Shown here in pieces: positions 51,943 to 60,657 of a DNA stretch of 64,000 bases (the stretch's first letter is position 1; each line of letters starts with the position of its first letter). The notes below the pieces were generated by a model. The model saw nothing but the letters and a program-made list of their open reading frames with translations. It made no database searches and was not told the origin of the DNA. The stretch lies in contig CADEDA010000008.1 of NCBI GenBank assembly GCA_902825965.1, forward strand, positions 89,264 through 153,263. The letters are read 5' to 3'. This stretch comes from an uncultured Gemmatimonadota bacterium. GTDB lineage: Bacteria; Gemmatimonadota; Gemmatimonadetes; Gemmatimonadales; Gemmatimonadaceae. The position numbers and the translations under genes were made by a program.

Positions 51943-51960
51943 CTCACATCGTTCTCACAC
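51943..51960 (-). promoter_or_regulatory. Tandem heptamer site k, between divergent genes
   Basis: The plus strand reads CTCACAT-CGTT-CTCACAC. It lies 108 bp from the ATG at 51834 and 130 bp from the ATG at 52091, so it could serve both genes. Confidence 0.62.
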
Positions 51961-52090
51961 ACGATTCCGGTGGCCCTCGGGCAACCGCGCTCGCGCCACC
52001 AGCGTCGGAACGATGCAGAATCCTGCCGGCGGCGGCGCAATCGCTCCCGCACCTGACTGGCGCCCCACTCGTACGCGAAACCACATCCCC

Positions 52091-53110
52091 ATGCCCGCAT
52101 CCGGAGATCGCAAGTCACTGCCAGGCATTCGCGTGCTTTCGCTTGTCGCCGCGATTGGACTGTTCACCCCGCCGGTCGCCAGCCAGTCGGCACCGGTGTT
52201 CAGCCATCGATCAGGCACGGAAGTGCGCCGAGATGGTGGCCCTCTCGCTGTCGCGCGAGTCGGGACCGGGTCGGTGCACGTGGTTGCAATCACCGGCCAC
52301 TCACACGGGCCGGAGTACTTCGCCGCGCTCACCGAGCGTCTCGGCGGGGCCTTCACGTTTCACGTCGTCACCCCCCCAGGGATGGATGGGACTGCGGCGT
52401 ATCCTTGGCCGACGAATGCCGATGACCTTAGGGGCGAGGAGTGGACGACGCGATTCGTCGCCGATCTGCTGAAGTATGTGACTACGACGTTCGTCAGCGA
52501 GCGTCCCCTCCTCCTCGCCGGCTGGGACGCTGCGCTCGGGCAGGCACTTCGTGCGCTCGCTCTGGCGCCGAAACGGTGGCGAGGTGCCGTCCTGGTCGGC
52601 TCGTCACCCTACTATCAGTGGTATCGTTCCGCCGAAACCGATGCCGAGTCTGACCTAGCGCTGCAGCGCACGCAACGGCTTCCGGGAACCATGCGTTTCT
52701 GGGGAACCGTTCCCGAGTCCACGTGGCATCGAAACACGTATCCCGCGTGGTTCTATACCGCCGACGCAGCGCTTGGGCAGCGCCTGAAGGCGGCTGAGCG
52801 TTCGCGCCCGTTCGAAATCGTCTTGCGATACTTCGCGGAGTTCCTCCACGGCGACCACGTGACGCCGCTCAGAAGTCTGGAGGTGCCGGTTGTGGCCATC
52901 GCGACCGTCAACGAGTGGCTTCCGGGAGCAGCCGACCGAGCGCGCGCCGCGTGGCAAGTCTCGAACAACTCCTGCGTCGAAGTGCATCTTGCGCCTTCGG
53001 AGCGATACATGACCTGGGTGGACCACCCCATGTTCTTCGACTCACTTCTGATCCGCGCGGCCGAACGCCCGGCGTGCCGGCCCCACCCGGAGGCTGCCCT
53101 CAGGCCGTGA
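52091..53110 (+). CDS. Exported alpha/beta-hydrolase-like protein with divergent nucleophile site
   Basis: The ATG at 52091 gives 339 residues with a signal sequence (VLSLVAAIGLFTPPVASQ). The fold pattern is alpha/beta hydrolase: VHVVAITGHSHGPEYFAAL, FTFHVVTPPGMDGT, LLLAGWDAALGQALRALALAPKRWRGAVLVGSSP and a terminal WVDHPMFFDSLLI with His. The elbow normally reads GxSxG; here it is GWDAA with Asp in place of Ser. The protein may use Asp as nucleophile, as dehalogenases do, or be inactive. Confidence 0.65.
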   Translation: MPASGDRKSLPGIRVLSLVAAIGLFTPPVASQSAPVFSHRSGTEVRRDGGPLAVARVGTGSVHVVAITGHSHGPEYFAALTERLGGAFTFHVVTPPGMDGTAAYPWPTNADDLRGEEWTTRFVADLLKYVTTTFVSERPLLLAGWDAALGQALRALALAPKRWRGAVLVGSSPYYQWYRSAETDAESDLALQRTQRLPGTMRFWGTVPESTWHRNTYPAWFYTADAALGQRLKAAERSRPFEIVLRYFAEFLHGDHVTPLRSLEVPVVAIATVNEWLPGAADRARAAWQVSNNSCVEVHLAPSERYMTWVDHPMFFDSLLIRAAERPACRPHPEAALRP

Positions 53111-53225
53111 GCGCCACTCATGCCGCACGCGCTGCTGGATCCTTCCCTCTCGCGTTGCCTAAGCCCGAACACGCGCGCAGTGGGGTAAGCGCGGGCTGCC
53201 TGATTCAACCGCACGCCTGTCCCGT

Positions 53226-53243
53226 GTGTGAGAACCGTGTGAC
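53226..53243 (+). promoter_or_regulatory. Tandem heptamer site l, before the DUF1259 gene
   Basis: The plus strand reads GTGTGAG-AACC-GTGTGAC, with one change. It ends 91 bp before the ATG at 53335. Confidence 0.68.
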
Positions 53244-53334
53244 GGCCGTTCGCGCGCGGCTGATGAGAGTAGAGTACTTCCGACGCGACAGCGGTAAACC
53301 ACAAGCTCGATCGATTGCCACCCCCTTCCTGTTC

Positions 53335-54267
53335 ATGACCGCGATTGTCTCGCGCATCCTGCTCGCCGCTGCGGTTGTGGCGACAGTCGCCTGCGGTGCC
53401 CCGCGCCCCGATCTCGCGCCGCTCGACACGGCGGCGCTCGAACGCATCCTGGGAGTACCCGGAGTTACAGAAGCAGGCGAGTACAAGGTGACCGTCCCCC
53501 AGAACGACCTCGACGTTCGCGTCGATGGCTTCTCCATTGTGCCGCCAATGGGACTCGGTTCGTGGGCGGCGTTCACGCCCGGCCCGAAAGGCGCGGTGCT
53601 GATGGGTGATCTCGTACTGCGGGATGCCGAGGTGGCGTCCGTGCAGTCGGTGCTCGTTGGGCACGGCCTCACGGTCACCGGCCTGCACAACCACTTCGCG
53701 CGCGAGTCGCCGAGCGTCCTGTTCATGCACATCGGCGGCGAGGGTCCCGCAGACTCGCTGGCGGTCGGCGTGCGCGCAGTCCTCAATCGCATCGCTACGG
53801 TCCGGGGCGCTGATCCGGCCGCCGCAGTCGCGCGCGCCGTGAGCAGCGCGCTCGACACAGCGTCCATCGCCCGAGGCCTGGGCGCAGCTGGGCAGTCAGC
53901 ACGCGGCGTCTACCGCGTCACGTTGGGACGGCCCGAGGTCGCGCTCGAGGCGCACGGAGCGAACGTGTCGTCATTTCTCGGCTTCAACAGTTGGGCCGCG
54001 TGGCAAGGCACTGCAGCGCGCGCCGCGGTCGCTGGCGATTTCGCGCTGCTTGCCCACGAGGTAGCACCGGTGGTGGAGACGCTCGTCACGCGCGGTATCG
54101 AAGTAGTCGCGCTGCACAATCACCTAACGCACGAGCAACCGACCGTCTACTTCCTCCACTACTGGGGCGTCGGGAGTCAGGCCGATCTCCTCGCCGCGCT
54201 CAAGGCGGCTCTCGCCCACCTCGGGCCCGTGCGTGACTGTGAGAGGAGGAGCCAGACGCCGTGCTGA
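53335..54267 (+). CDS. Lipoprotein with two DUF1259 (LppY/LpqO-type) domains
   Basis: The ATG at 53335 gives 310 residues with a lipobox (ATVAC). Two related domains follow, each with a central FxxWxA-type motif and a histidine pair. The first has PPMGLGSWAAFTPG, GHGLTVTGLHNHFARESPSVLFMHIGG. The second has FNSWAAWQGT, GIEVVALHNHLTHEQPTVYFLHYWG. DUF1259 has no assigned activity. The conserved HNH and LHYWG motifs suggest metal or ligand binding. The upstream ATG at 53262 is less likely because heptamer site l would then be only 19 bp away. Confidence 0.8.
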   Translation: MTAIVSRILLAAAVVATVACGAPRPDLAPLDTAALERILGVPGVTEAGEYKVTVPQNDLDVRVDGFSIVPPMGLGSWAAFTPGPKGAVLMGDLVLRDAEVASVQSVLVGHGLTVTGLHNHFARESPSVLFMHIGGEGPADSLAVGVRAVLNRIATVRGADPAAAVARAVSSALDTASIARGLGAAGQSARGVYRVTLGRPEVALEAHGANVSSFLGFNSWAAWQGTAARAAVAGDFALLAHEVAPVVETLVTRGIEVVALHNHLTHEQPTVYFLHYWGVGSQADLLAALKAALAHLGPVRDCERRSQTPC

Positions 54268-54468
54268 CGCCCCTCGCCCTGACTCCCGTTGGCTCGCATC
54301 GACTCCTTCGCCAGGACGGAGAGACGGAGCGAACGGAGCATCCTTGACGGCGCGAGGACACACGACTGCAGGAACTTGTCGCAGAGGTGCGCCACAACGG
54401 CACGCTACCGGCCCATCGCGCGACATCGGTCGGTCTACTCGCGGCAGGAGCTTGCGTCCTGCCCACGG

Positions 54469-55650
54469 TCAGGGCGGTACCAGCTCTGAGAGCCCCGCTC
54501 GGAGGGCTGAGGGCGCCTCACCGATGAGGTGCGCGAAGAAGAAGTCTCTCAGCAGCCCGCTGACGACACGATGCGTGTCCGCCGCAGTCCGCGACGCGCC
54601 AACGCCTGCCACCAGCGACGGCAGGACGAACGGGGCATCGCTGAAGCTCATGTGCCCAGTGCCGACGATCTTCACGACGAAGTGCTGGCTCACAGAGTCA
54701 AGCGCGCCGATGGCTCGCCACATGCTGTCCCGCGCCGCACCAATGCGCTCCATGTTGGCGCGTCGCGCGATCTCGACAGAATCCGTCGCGGGAGGTCGCG
54801 ACCGAGTGTCCGGCTGGCTCAGCAGTACCAGGAACGGTCGCCCGACTCCCTGCGTCTCGACGGCACCCCACGGGTCGCCGTCCATGTCGGCGCATGCGCG
54901 CACGATTCGAATGACGCGGCAGCTCTCGAGGGCCGCGGCGCCGCCCAGAGAATGACCGAAGGCTCCGATGGCCGCGGTGTCGATCTGCGGCCAGACACCA
55001 TTCGCTGGCCTGAGGTCTGCGCGGCCGATGACGCGACGAACGACGAACTCAATGTCCCGCGCCCAGTCACCCACCACGAATGGCATCACATCTGCGGACT
55101 CGTAGTGCAGCGAATCCACGCCGGGCCGTAGCACTTCACCGCGCTCCGTCTCGGTGAATCCGCCCATGGGGTGGTCGAGTGCCACCACTACGAACCCGTG
55201 GCTTGCGAGGTCCGCACTGAGGGCACTGTACTGCGCCCTCGCGACGCCGAGTCCGTGGCTCAGCACCAGCAGGGGCCATCCGCGTCCATCGGACCGCTCG
55301 AGTGGAGCGGCAGCGGGCGTCACCGCAACGCGGAGCGCCCCCAGTGCCTCGAGCTCGCCGCCCGTCGCGTCGAGATAGCTGAGCGCCCGCATCGAGTCGA
55401 GCAGTGCCGGCTCGATGTACGCGGCCCCAGCTCCGCCCGAACGAGCGGCAGGATACCACAACTGGGCCGTCAGCGGCCGGGACCGCAGCCTTCGCGAAGT
55501 CCATCGGGTCGAGTCCGTAACACGCAACGTAATCGTTCCCACCAAGTGGGTACCGCTCGGCGCTGGCAGCGGACCCTCCGCGGCGGATGAGCATCCTGCC
55601 GCCGTGGCGGCAACGACTATGGCAAGTAGCAGCGAAGGTCCACGCGGCAT
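54469..55650 (-). CDS. Lipoprotein alpha/beta hydrolase, platelet-activating-factor acetylhydrolase-like
   Basis: The 393-residue protein has a lipobox (TAAGC) and a PAF-AH/dienelactone-hydrolase-like layout: LTAQLWYPAARSG, WPLLVLSHGLGVARAQYSALSADLASHGFVVVALDHP, the nucleophile elbow GHSLGGAAAL, ADMDG with the acid and GTGHMSFSD with the His. Such enzymes cleave short acyl esters from phospholipids or related substrates. It lies 34 bp after the CPBP protease gene in the same direction. It has no own heptamer site. Confidence 0.82.
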   Translation of the reverse strand: MPRGPSLLLAIVVAATAAGCSSAAEGPLPAPSGTHLVGTITLRVTDSTRWTSRRLRSRPLTAQLWYPAARSGGAGAAYIEPALLDSMRALSYLDATGGELEALGALRVAVTPAAAPLERSDGRGWPLLVLSHGLGVARAQYSALSADLASHGFVVVALDHPMGGFTETERGEVLRPGVDSLHYESADVMPFVVGDWARDIEFVVRRVIGRADLRPANGVWPQIDTAAIGAFGHSLGGAAALESCRVIRIVRACADMDGDPWGAVETQGVGRPFLVLLSQPDTRSRPPATDSVEIARRANMERIGAARDSMWRAIGALDSVSQHFVVKIVGTGHMSFSDAPFVLPSLVAGVGASRTAADTHRVVSGLLRDFFFAHLIGEAPSALRAGLSELVPP

Positions 55651-55684
55651 GAGTCAGGAACCAGAAGGGAGGAAGGCAGGGTTG

Positions 55685-56608
55685 TCAGGAGAGCAGCATG
55701 AGAGGGACGAGGGTCGCCACCACGACGGCAACACCCGCGAGGATCGCGCCGCGATCGCTTCTCTGCCAAGCCGACGCAAAGTCCCTGAAGTTCTCTCTGA
55801 CCGGGCGCCACGCCCAGACGATCAGGCCCACTTGCAGCAGCATGAGTGCGCTCATGAACATCACATCCGCGCGCGGCCATGGCATGTTCCCTAGCGCGTG
55901 CGCAACGACTGCGGGCAAGATGGAACCGGTCCGCAAGGTGACCCAGGCCCAGGCGATCGCGCCGTAGATCAAGACGAGCAACGAAGCAATCTTCGTGGCG
56001 TCTGCCGCATAGAAGTGGCCGTGCATCAGCATGAAGATGAACGACACCACGATGACCGCGCCGAAGTCACCGTACACCTCCGCCAGGCGTGTGCGCGCGT
56101 AGCCCCGGAAGAAGATCTCCTCCAGGATGGGCGGTAGCACAACCGCTCCCGCGAGCCAGATGGCCCAGAAGTCGGCACGGGGAAGCAACGTATAGATGTT
56201 CTCGAAGAGCTCGAATCCCTCGCCGAAGGGCACCACGGCGTTGACGACAAAGATCATGGTGAACGGAAGCGCCGCCACCGCCCATGTAATCACGCCGGTG
56301 CCGATCAACGTCCGCGCCGAGCGCCCGGCGAGCGTCACCCCCGCGTCGCGCATGCGCGTCTTGCGGCGCCAGTAGAGGAGCGCGAATCCGATGGCGATGC
56401 CGACTCCGAAGCGCAACAGCATTCGCACCGCGCCCACCGCTGCGCCTGGATAGAGATTCGTTTGTGCGAAGTCCTGATCCAACGCCAGAATCTCTGGCGG
56501 AACGAACTGCCTGAGCAGTGCCGCGGCGATTACGTTGAAGGCAAGCACGACCGCGAGCACTTCGAGATACGCTGCGGCACGGGCTAGAAACGTGGATTCA
56601 CGACGCAT
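55685..56608 (-). CDS. CPBP family intramembrane metalloprotease (CAAX protease-like)
   Basis: The 307-residue protein has about eight membrane helices and the glutamic-type intramembrane protease motifs: PPILEEIFFRGYARTRL (EExxxR), FIFMLMHGHFY (FxxxH-type His) and VAHALGN. Bacterial members cleave membrane proteins or act in peptide maturation and immunity; the substrate is not evident. It may form an operon with the lipoprotein hydrolase downstream. No heptamer site is visible in its upstream 100 bp. Confidence 0.88.
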   Translation of the reverse strand: MRRESTFLARAAAYLEVLAVVLAFNVIAAALLRQFVPPEILALDQDFAQTNLYPGAAVGAVRMLLRFGVGIAIGFALLYWRRKTRMRDAGVTLAGRSARTLIGTGVITWAVAALPFTMIFVVNAVVPFGEGFELFENIYTLLPRADFWAIWLAGAVVLPPILEEIFFRGYARTRLAEVYGDFGAVIVVSFIFMLMHGHFYAADATKIASLLVLIYGAIAWAWVTLRTGSILPAVVAHALGNMPWPRADVMFMSALMLLQVGLIVWAWRPVRENFRDFASAWQRSDRGAILAGVAVVVATLVPLMLLS

Positions 56609-57119
56609 GGCATCTGCTACGCGTTAGGTTGGGACTGGGGTTCACGGCGCATCTGCACTCCAGGATGGCGACTGCGGACTTCCATCGCTCGGTGCGTTGG
56701 TGATGCGCATCGCACGTATCTGACATCAGCGGCGCGGTACCTCGCGGAACACCAATAGCGCCCACCGCGTCGCCATCGCGTCGCACCCCGCGATCTCCGA
56801 TGCGCTGCGAGGCGGCATCGAACGCGGCTGCCACGGCAGCAGAGTCGTTGTGATGCGTCAGGCGCGGTGGGGCCGAGTACGACACGAGGGGCGCAGTGGC
56901 TCACACAGCGGGGTGCGGACGCATGGCTCGGTTCGGGACGTGTGTCGGACCGGAACCGCGGACCTCGGGAGGATGGCGCCTGCCGCACAGACTGCACAGC
57001 GGCTACGATCGCCCTGACACGTCTCATACGTTCGTCGCTCCGCGACAGCGCGGCGCCAAGCCAGGACTGAATCTCCCGGCTTCACCGACGACCGGGGGTG
57101 TTGACTCCGCGGCCGGCGA
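56609..57119. other. Gap without a recognisable gene
   Basis: About 500 bp upstream of the CPBP gene. Only a single CTCACAC half-site (56898-56904) was seen, with no partner 11 bp away. No coding-quality frame was found. Confidence 0.4.
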
Positions 57120-57218
57120 CTACCTCTCATCCAGCGCACGCACCAAGGCGCGCCACTCTACAGCGATGTCCGTTGCGCCGAACGATTCGAACATCTGCGC
57201 GCGAGCCTCGCTCTGCTC
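57120..57218 (-). pseudogene. Possible C-terminal extension cut off by an in-frame TGA
   Basis: Directly after the TGA of the hydrolase gene at 57219 the same frame stays open for 32 codons to a TAG at 57120-57122. The translation (EQSEARAQMFES and WRALVRALDER) looks like a real amphipathic helix. A CGA-to-TGA change would explain the truncation. The alternatives are a chance open frame or readthrough. Confidence 0.35.
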
Positions 57219-58622
57219 TCACACTCGGATCGCGTTGGGTGCCCGCGCATTCAGTGCGGCGAGGACCCCGCGGGCCCGAACTGCGTCGCCGCGTCGGATC
57301 GCATCAACGATCAGCATCATGACGACCGCGTCCGAGGCGACCTGCGGATCGGCCTGTCGTGCCTTCAACGCGCGGTCCGCGAACTCCGTGACCGACGCGG
57401 ACCAGAAGAGGTGTCGCAGCTGCCGCGCGGACGTCGGCACGGCAGGAATGGCGTCTGGCCGGCTGCTCCCCACGGGCACAGTCAGGACCGCTGTGACGGC
57501 CTCGGCGGAACGGTCGATGGAGGCCTCAGCGCCCGACCCGCGACCGTGGAACTCGTCAAGCCAGCGCAGCGTGAAGGCGTTGAGCGCATGGTACCCACGC
57601 TCCGCCGCGTGCCTTGCGGTCGAGTCATCATCGCTGAAGCCGGCGCGCAGCCGGCGCTGGACGATCCCCTGGGAGATGTAGTCGTTGTGCCGCATTCCGC
57701 GCATCGTGACGAGCGTTCGGGGACTCTCGCTCAACGAGTCGGCGAGCTCGAAGAGCGCCTCCGGCCCAGCGACGAATACGAGCGGACGCGTCACCTGGCG
57801 TCGCTCCGCCACTGCGCGATCCGTGAAATAGGACCACGAGTGGTCCGTGAGGCCCGCGTAGTCCTGCGTCGTGTCGAAAGCCAGCACGCCATCGATGGGT
57901 GCGCTTGGGTCAGTGGCCATCAGCAGCATTGCCTGCGCGCCGGCGCTATGCCCGATCACGACCGCGCGCCCGGTGCTTCTCCCGGTCAGCCGCTCGACCT
58001 CCTGCAAGAGACGGCGAATGTCGCGCCGCCGTGACTCATCGCTGGCGTCGGTCGAGAACCGATCGTTCGCCTCGGCCGGATAGGCGCTGCCGATGACCGC
58101 ATAGCCTCGACTCGCGAGCAACTCGCAGAGCACGACGTTGTCGTCGAGCGACGACCCCGCACCTTGCGTGTACACAACGACCGGGAGGTCGCCAGGTTGC
58201 ATCGGTGCGTCACGCACCGCGCCGCTGAGAGACGCAAAGTGCGCATCGACCACGCGCCGCCGCTCGGGCAGGGTCGAGTCGGGCGCCGTGCCCGCGACTT
58301 CCTTCCACGCGACACTCCACTGGTATGCGAGCAGCGCATCCACATAGCGAGGCATAGCCGACGCGCCGCTCGCGGACCTGAGGCCATCGAGATACCCACG
58401 GACAGGCATGCGTGCGCCGCCCGCCGCCACAGTCGGATACCAGAGGTTCAAGAGCACCGGACGATACCGTAGCTCGTACGTCTCGCCGTTCGGCAGGCGA
58501 CGCGTGGAGTCGATGACCCAGCGCTGGAGGAAGCCCACAGGCTGATTCGGCGCGGCGGCTCGGGACGGACCGGTGGGGGCCGCGGTGGCCTGCAACACGA
58601 CGGCGAGCGCGAGAGCGAACAT
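57219..58622 (-). CDS. Exported alpha/beta hydrolase, possibly truncated at its C-terminus
   Basis: The ATG at 58622 gives 467 residues with a signal sequence (ALALAVVLQATA). The domain is PAF-AH/lipase-like: LRYRPVLLNLWYPTVAAG, LPVVVYTQGAGSSLDDNVVLCELLASRGYAVIGSAYP, nucleophile elbow GHSAGAQAML, FVAGPEALFEL and MRGMRHNDYIS with the His. About 100 residues of a helical tail follow. The start is chosen because heptamer site m then lies 85 bp upstream. The longer frame back to 58841 covers the site itself. The frame continues past the stop (57120-57218). Confidence 0.78.
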   Translation of the reverse strand: MFALALAVVLQATAAPTGPSRAAAPNQPVGFLQRWVIDSTRRLPNGETYELRYRPVLLNLWYPTVAAGGARMPVRGYLDGLRSASGASAMPRYVDALLAYQWSVAWKEVAGTAPDSTLPERRRVVDAHFASLSGAVRDAPMQPGDLPVVVYTQGAGSSLDDNVVLCELLASRGYAVIGSAYPAEANDRFSTDASDESRRRDIRRLLQEVERLTGRSTGRAVVIGHSAGAQAMLLMATDPSAPIDGVLAFDTTQDYAGLTDHSWSYFTDRAVAERRQVTRPLVFVAGPEALFELADSLSESPRTLVTMRGMRHNDYISQGIVQRRLRAGFSDDDSTARHAAERGYHALNAFTLRWLDEFHGRGSGAEASIDRSAEAVTAVLTVPVGSSRPDAIPAVPTSARQLRHLFWSASVTEFADRALKARQADPQVASDAVVMMLIVDAIRRGDAVRARGVLAALNARAPNAIRV

Positions 58623-58707
58623 CAATCCCCGGCCGTGTGCGGTTGCGTCGGATGCGGACGACGAAAGGTACCCGAGAGCCCCTCGAGTGAGACACCGCAT
58701 ACCGAGG

Positions 58708-58725
58708 CTCACACACGGCTCATAC
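58708..58725 (-). promoter_or_regulatory. Tandem heptamer site m, before the hydrolase gene at 57219
   Basis: The minus (coding) strand reads GTATGAG-CCGT-GTGTGAG, with one change. It ends 85 bp before the ATG at 58622. Confidence 0.65.
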
Positions 58726-58761
58726 ACGGCTTCGGCGCCCGATCTCTCACGCGATACGAAA

Positions 58762-60301
58762 TTCAATCGGGGTGGCTGGAGTCTAGGCTCTGGTCCGCTG
58801 CCTCGGGAGCAGCGGGGAGCGGGCTTCGGCGCGACCGCCACAGCGCCGGTGCGCTTCGCGGGCTGTTTGGCCTGCGGGCCGGACGGGTGACCCGGGGTCG
58901 GCGGGAGCCGGTGGGGACCGTGGGGTCGCTGCGGTGGGACCGCCGCGCACGCCGAACTGCCCCGCGCGGTCGTGGGGCGTCGGGGGGCGCGTGCTCAGGG
59001 GGGAGTCGGGGCGTCGGCGGACGGGCGTGAGGCGCGTGACGTGCCCCGGCTCGGGCGGGCCCGCGTCGATGGGGGGCTCCGAGCGCCGGCGTGGGCCGCG
59101 GTTGCCGCGCGGGTGCGGAGGTGGGTGAGGATTTGGTCTATCACCGCCGTCTGGGTGATGAAGGCGACGATGCGCATCGCGCCGTGGCAGGACGGACACG
59201 CCAGCGGGTCGACCTCGAAGATTTGTTGGAGGAGGGCCGCCCACCGGCGGCTGGCCTCGGTCGGCGCGAGTCGGGGCGCGGGGACGATGGCGGGTGGCCC
59301 GTCCGCGGCGGCGGGCGCCGCCTTGTCCCGCATGCCACGGGGGCGGTTGGCATACCAGCCATGGTATCGGGTCGTGACATGCCCCTTGTCCGGAATGTGC
59401 ACGAGTACCCGGGCCAGGAACTCGAGCGGGTCGGCGGTCTCGGTCCCCGCCGTCGGCCCCTCGGACTTGTCGGAGCGATACGTCACCGCCTGCGCGGTCC
59501 GGTCATACGTCAGCCGCTCCAGCGCGACGGGATTCCGGGCGCAGTACCGGGCGAGCCGGGTCGCGAACGCGCGATCGTCCTCGGGCACCCTCACAGCGGT
59601 GTGCGCGTGGAACCCCGAGTGCGGCCACGTGAGCATGCCGGCGGCTTGGTCCTCGTCGAACAACTCCAGGCGCACGAAAAGCCGGAGCACCGCGCGGCGG
59701 AACGCCTCGGTCAACCGGGCAGTGTCATGCACGGGCCATGCGACGAACGTCCCGTCGGGCCGAAAGCCGCCGTCGGTGATGAGCAGGTGCAGGTGCGGAT
59801 GCCAGTTGGCGCGCGAGCCGTGCGTCTGCAAACACGCGGCGATGCCGACCGCGAGCTCGCGCTCCCCCGTCAGCGCACGAATGGCGGCCGTGACGGTGCG
59901 GGCGGCGATGCGGGCGATGTCGCCGAGCAGGCGTCGGCGGTACAGACAGTACGCGCGGAGCCGCTTGGGGATGGTGAGCACCACCTGGCGGTGCGGCACC
60001 GGCGCGAGGAGTGTCGTGTCCAGCCACTGCGTCCAGATTGCGACGCGCTTCGCGTGGCAACTCGGACAGAAGTAGCGGCACTTGCACGAGAACGCGAGCA
60101 GGTATTCGTGCGTGCACGCGTCGCAGCGGATGCGGGCGAAGCCGTGCTCGAGCACGCCGCAGGCGAGGAACTTGTCGGCCACGTCGCCAACCACCGGACG
60201 CCACGGGCCATACTCGCGCGCGAAGCGCTCGTCGTAGACCGTCTGCAGCCGGTGCAGATGGTCCGTCGCGCGCGCGCGGCACAACCCGCAGCTGGAATGA
60301 G
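58762..60301 (-). mobile_element. IS91-family insertion element
   Basis: The element holds one transposase gene. The left end is placed at TTCAATCGGGGTGG (58762-58775) because the same string starts the partial copy at 62403. The right end is placed at about 60301, where the neighbouring gene fragment begins. IS91 elements have no inverted repeats and make no target duplications, and none are seen. Both ends are inferred. Confidence 0.7.
58995..60284 (-). CDS. IS91-family (Y2-type) transposase
   Basis: With the TTG at 60284 the product is 429 residues. The N-terminal zinc-binding domain shows FLACGVLEHGFARIRCDAC and FSCKCRYFCPSCHAKRVA. The catalytic rolling-circle core follows with HPHLHLLITDGGF (the HUH-like His region), RLARYCARNP, LTYD and the family motif DPLEFLARVLVHIPDKGHVTTRYHGWYANR. 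The C-terminus has CPSCHGAMRIVAFI and a long Arg/Pro/Ala-rich tail. The exact start is uncertain because no ATG precedes the conserved region. The gene appears intact. Confidence 0.88.
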   Translation of the reverse strand: MCRARATDHLHRLQTVYDERFAREYGPWRPVVGDVADKFLACGVLEHGFARIRCDACTHEYLLAFSCKCRYFCPSCHAKRVAIWTQWLDTTLLAPVPHRQVVLTIPKRLRAYCLYRRRLLGDIARIAARTVTAAIRALTGERELAVGIAACLQTHGSRANWHPHLHLLITDGGFRPDGTFVAWPVHDTARLTEAFRRAVLRLFVRLELFDEDQAAGMLTWPHSGFHAHTAVRVPEDDRAFATRLARYCARNPVALERLTYDRTAQAVTYRSDKSEGPTAGTETADPLEFLARVLVHIPDKGHVTTRYHGWYANRPRGMRDKAAPAAADGPPAIVPAPRLAPTEASRRWAALLQQIFEVDPLACPSCHGAMRIVAFITQTAVIDQILTHLRTRAATAAHAGARSPPSTRARPSRGTSRASRPSADAPTPP

Positions 60302-60647
60302 CAGCCTCGGCGGGAGCACTCGCGACGAGCCGAGTCCTCAGGCGCTGCGGCGGATGGACGACGCGTATCCCGACGCCCTGTTTCCTAACGAGCTTCCGCC
60401 GTTCGACGCAGATGCAGTGCGGCGCTCCCCCGGCGGCGATATCTGGGCGACGCTGTCCGCTCCGGCAGGCGCGACCGGTTTCGCGGTAGACGTCCTCCGC
60501 GAGGATGGGACTCGCCGCGGCGTGATCCGATTGCCGCTCGGCCGCCGGTTGGTGGCCTTGACCTCGGACGGCGTGTTCCTCGCGCGTGTGGACGAGGACG
60601 GGCTGGAGTGGCTGGAGCGGTATGCGTATCCGGCGGGGCTGCGGTGA
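60302..60647 (+). pseudogene. 3' fragment of a beta-propeller gene, paralogue of the gene at 1145-2317
   Basis: The last about 110 codons of a gene related to the beta-propeller protein at 1145-2317. Corresponding segments are ALRRMDDAYPDALFPNELPPF versus AIRRNREAYPDEIFPSHKPPF, and RVDEDGLEWLERYAYP versus RVDDDGLQWLERYPMP. About 280 upstream codons, including the signal peptide, are missing. The fragment abuts the IS element, which probably replaced the 5' part. I see no 5' part on the far side of the element. Confidence 0.8.
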
Positions 60648-60657
60648 TGCGCGACCG

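Noticed and set aside
56898-56904. Single CTCACAC upstream of the CPBP gene
   Set aside because: No second heptamer 11 bp to either side, so not counted as a site.
57207-57224. Pair CTCGCTC-N4-CTCACAC at the stop of the hydrolase gene
   Set aside because: The spacing fits, but it overlaps a stop codon, one half is poor and no gene starts nearby.
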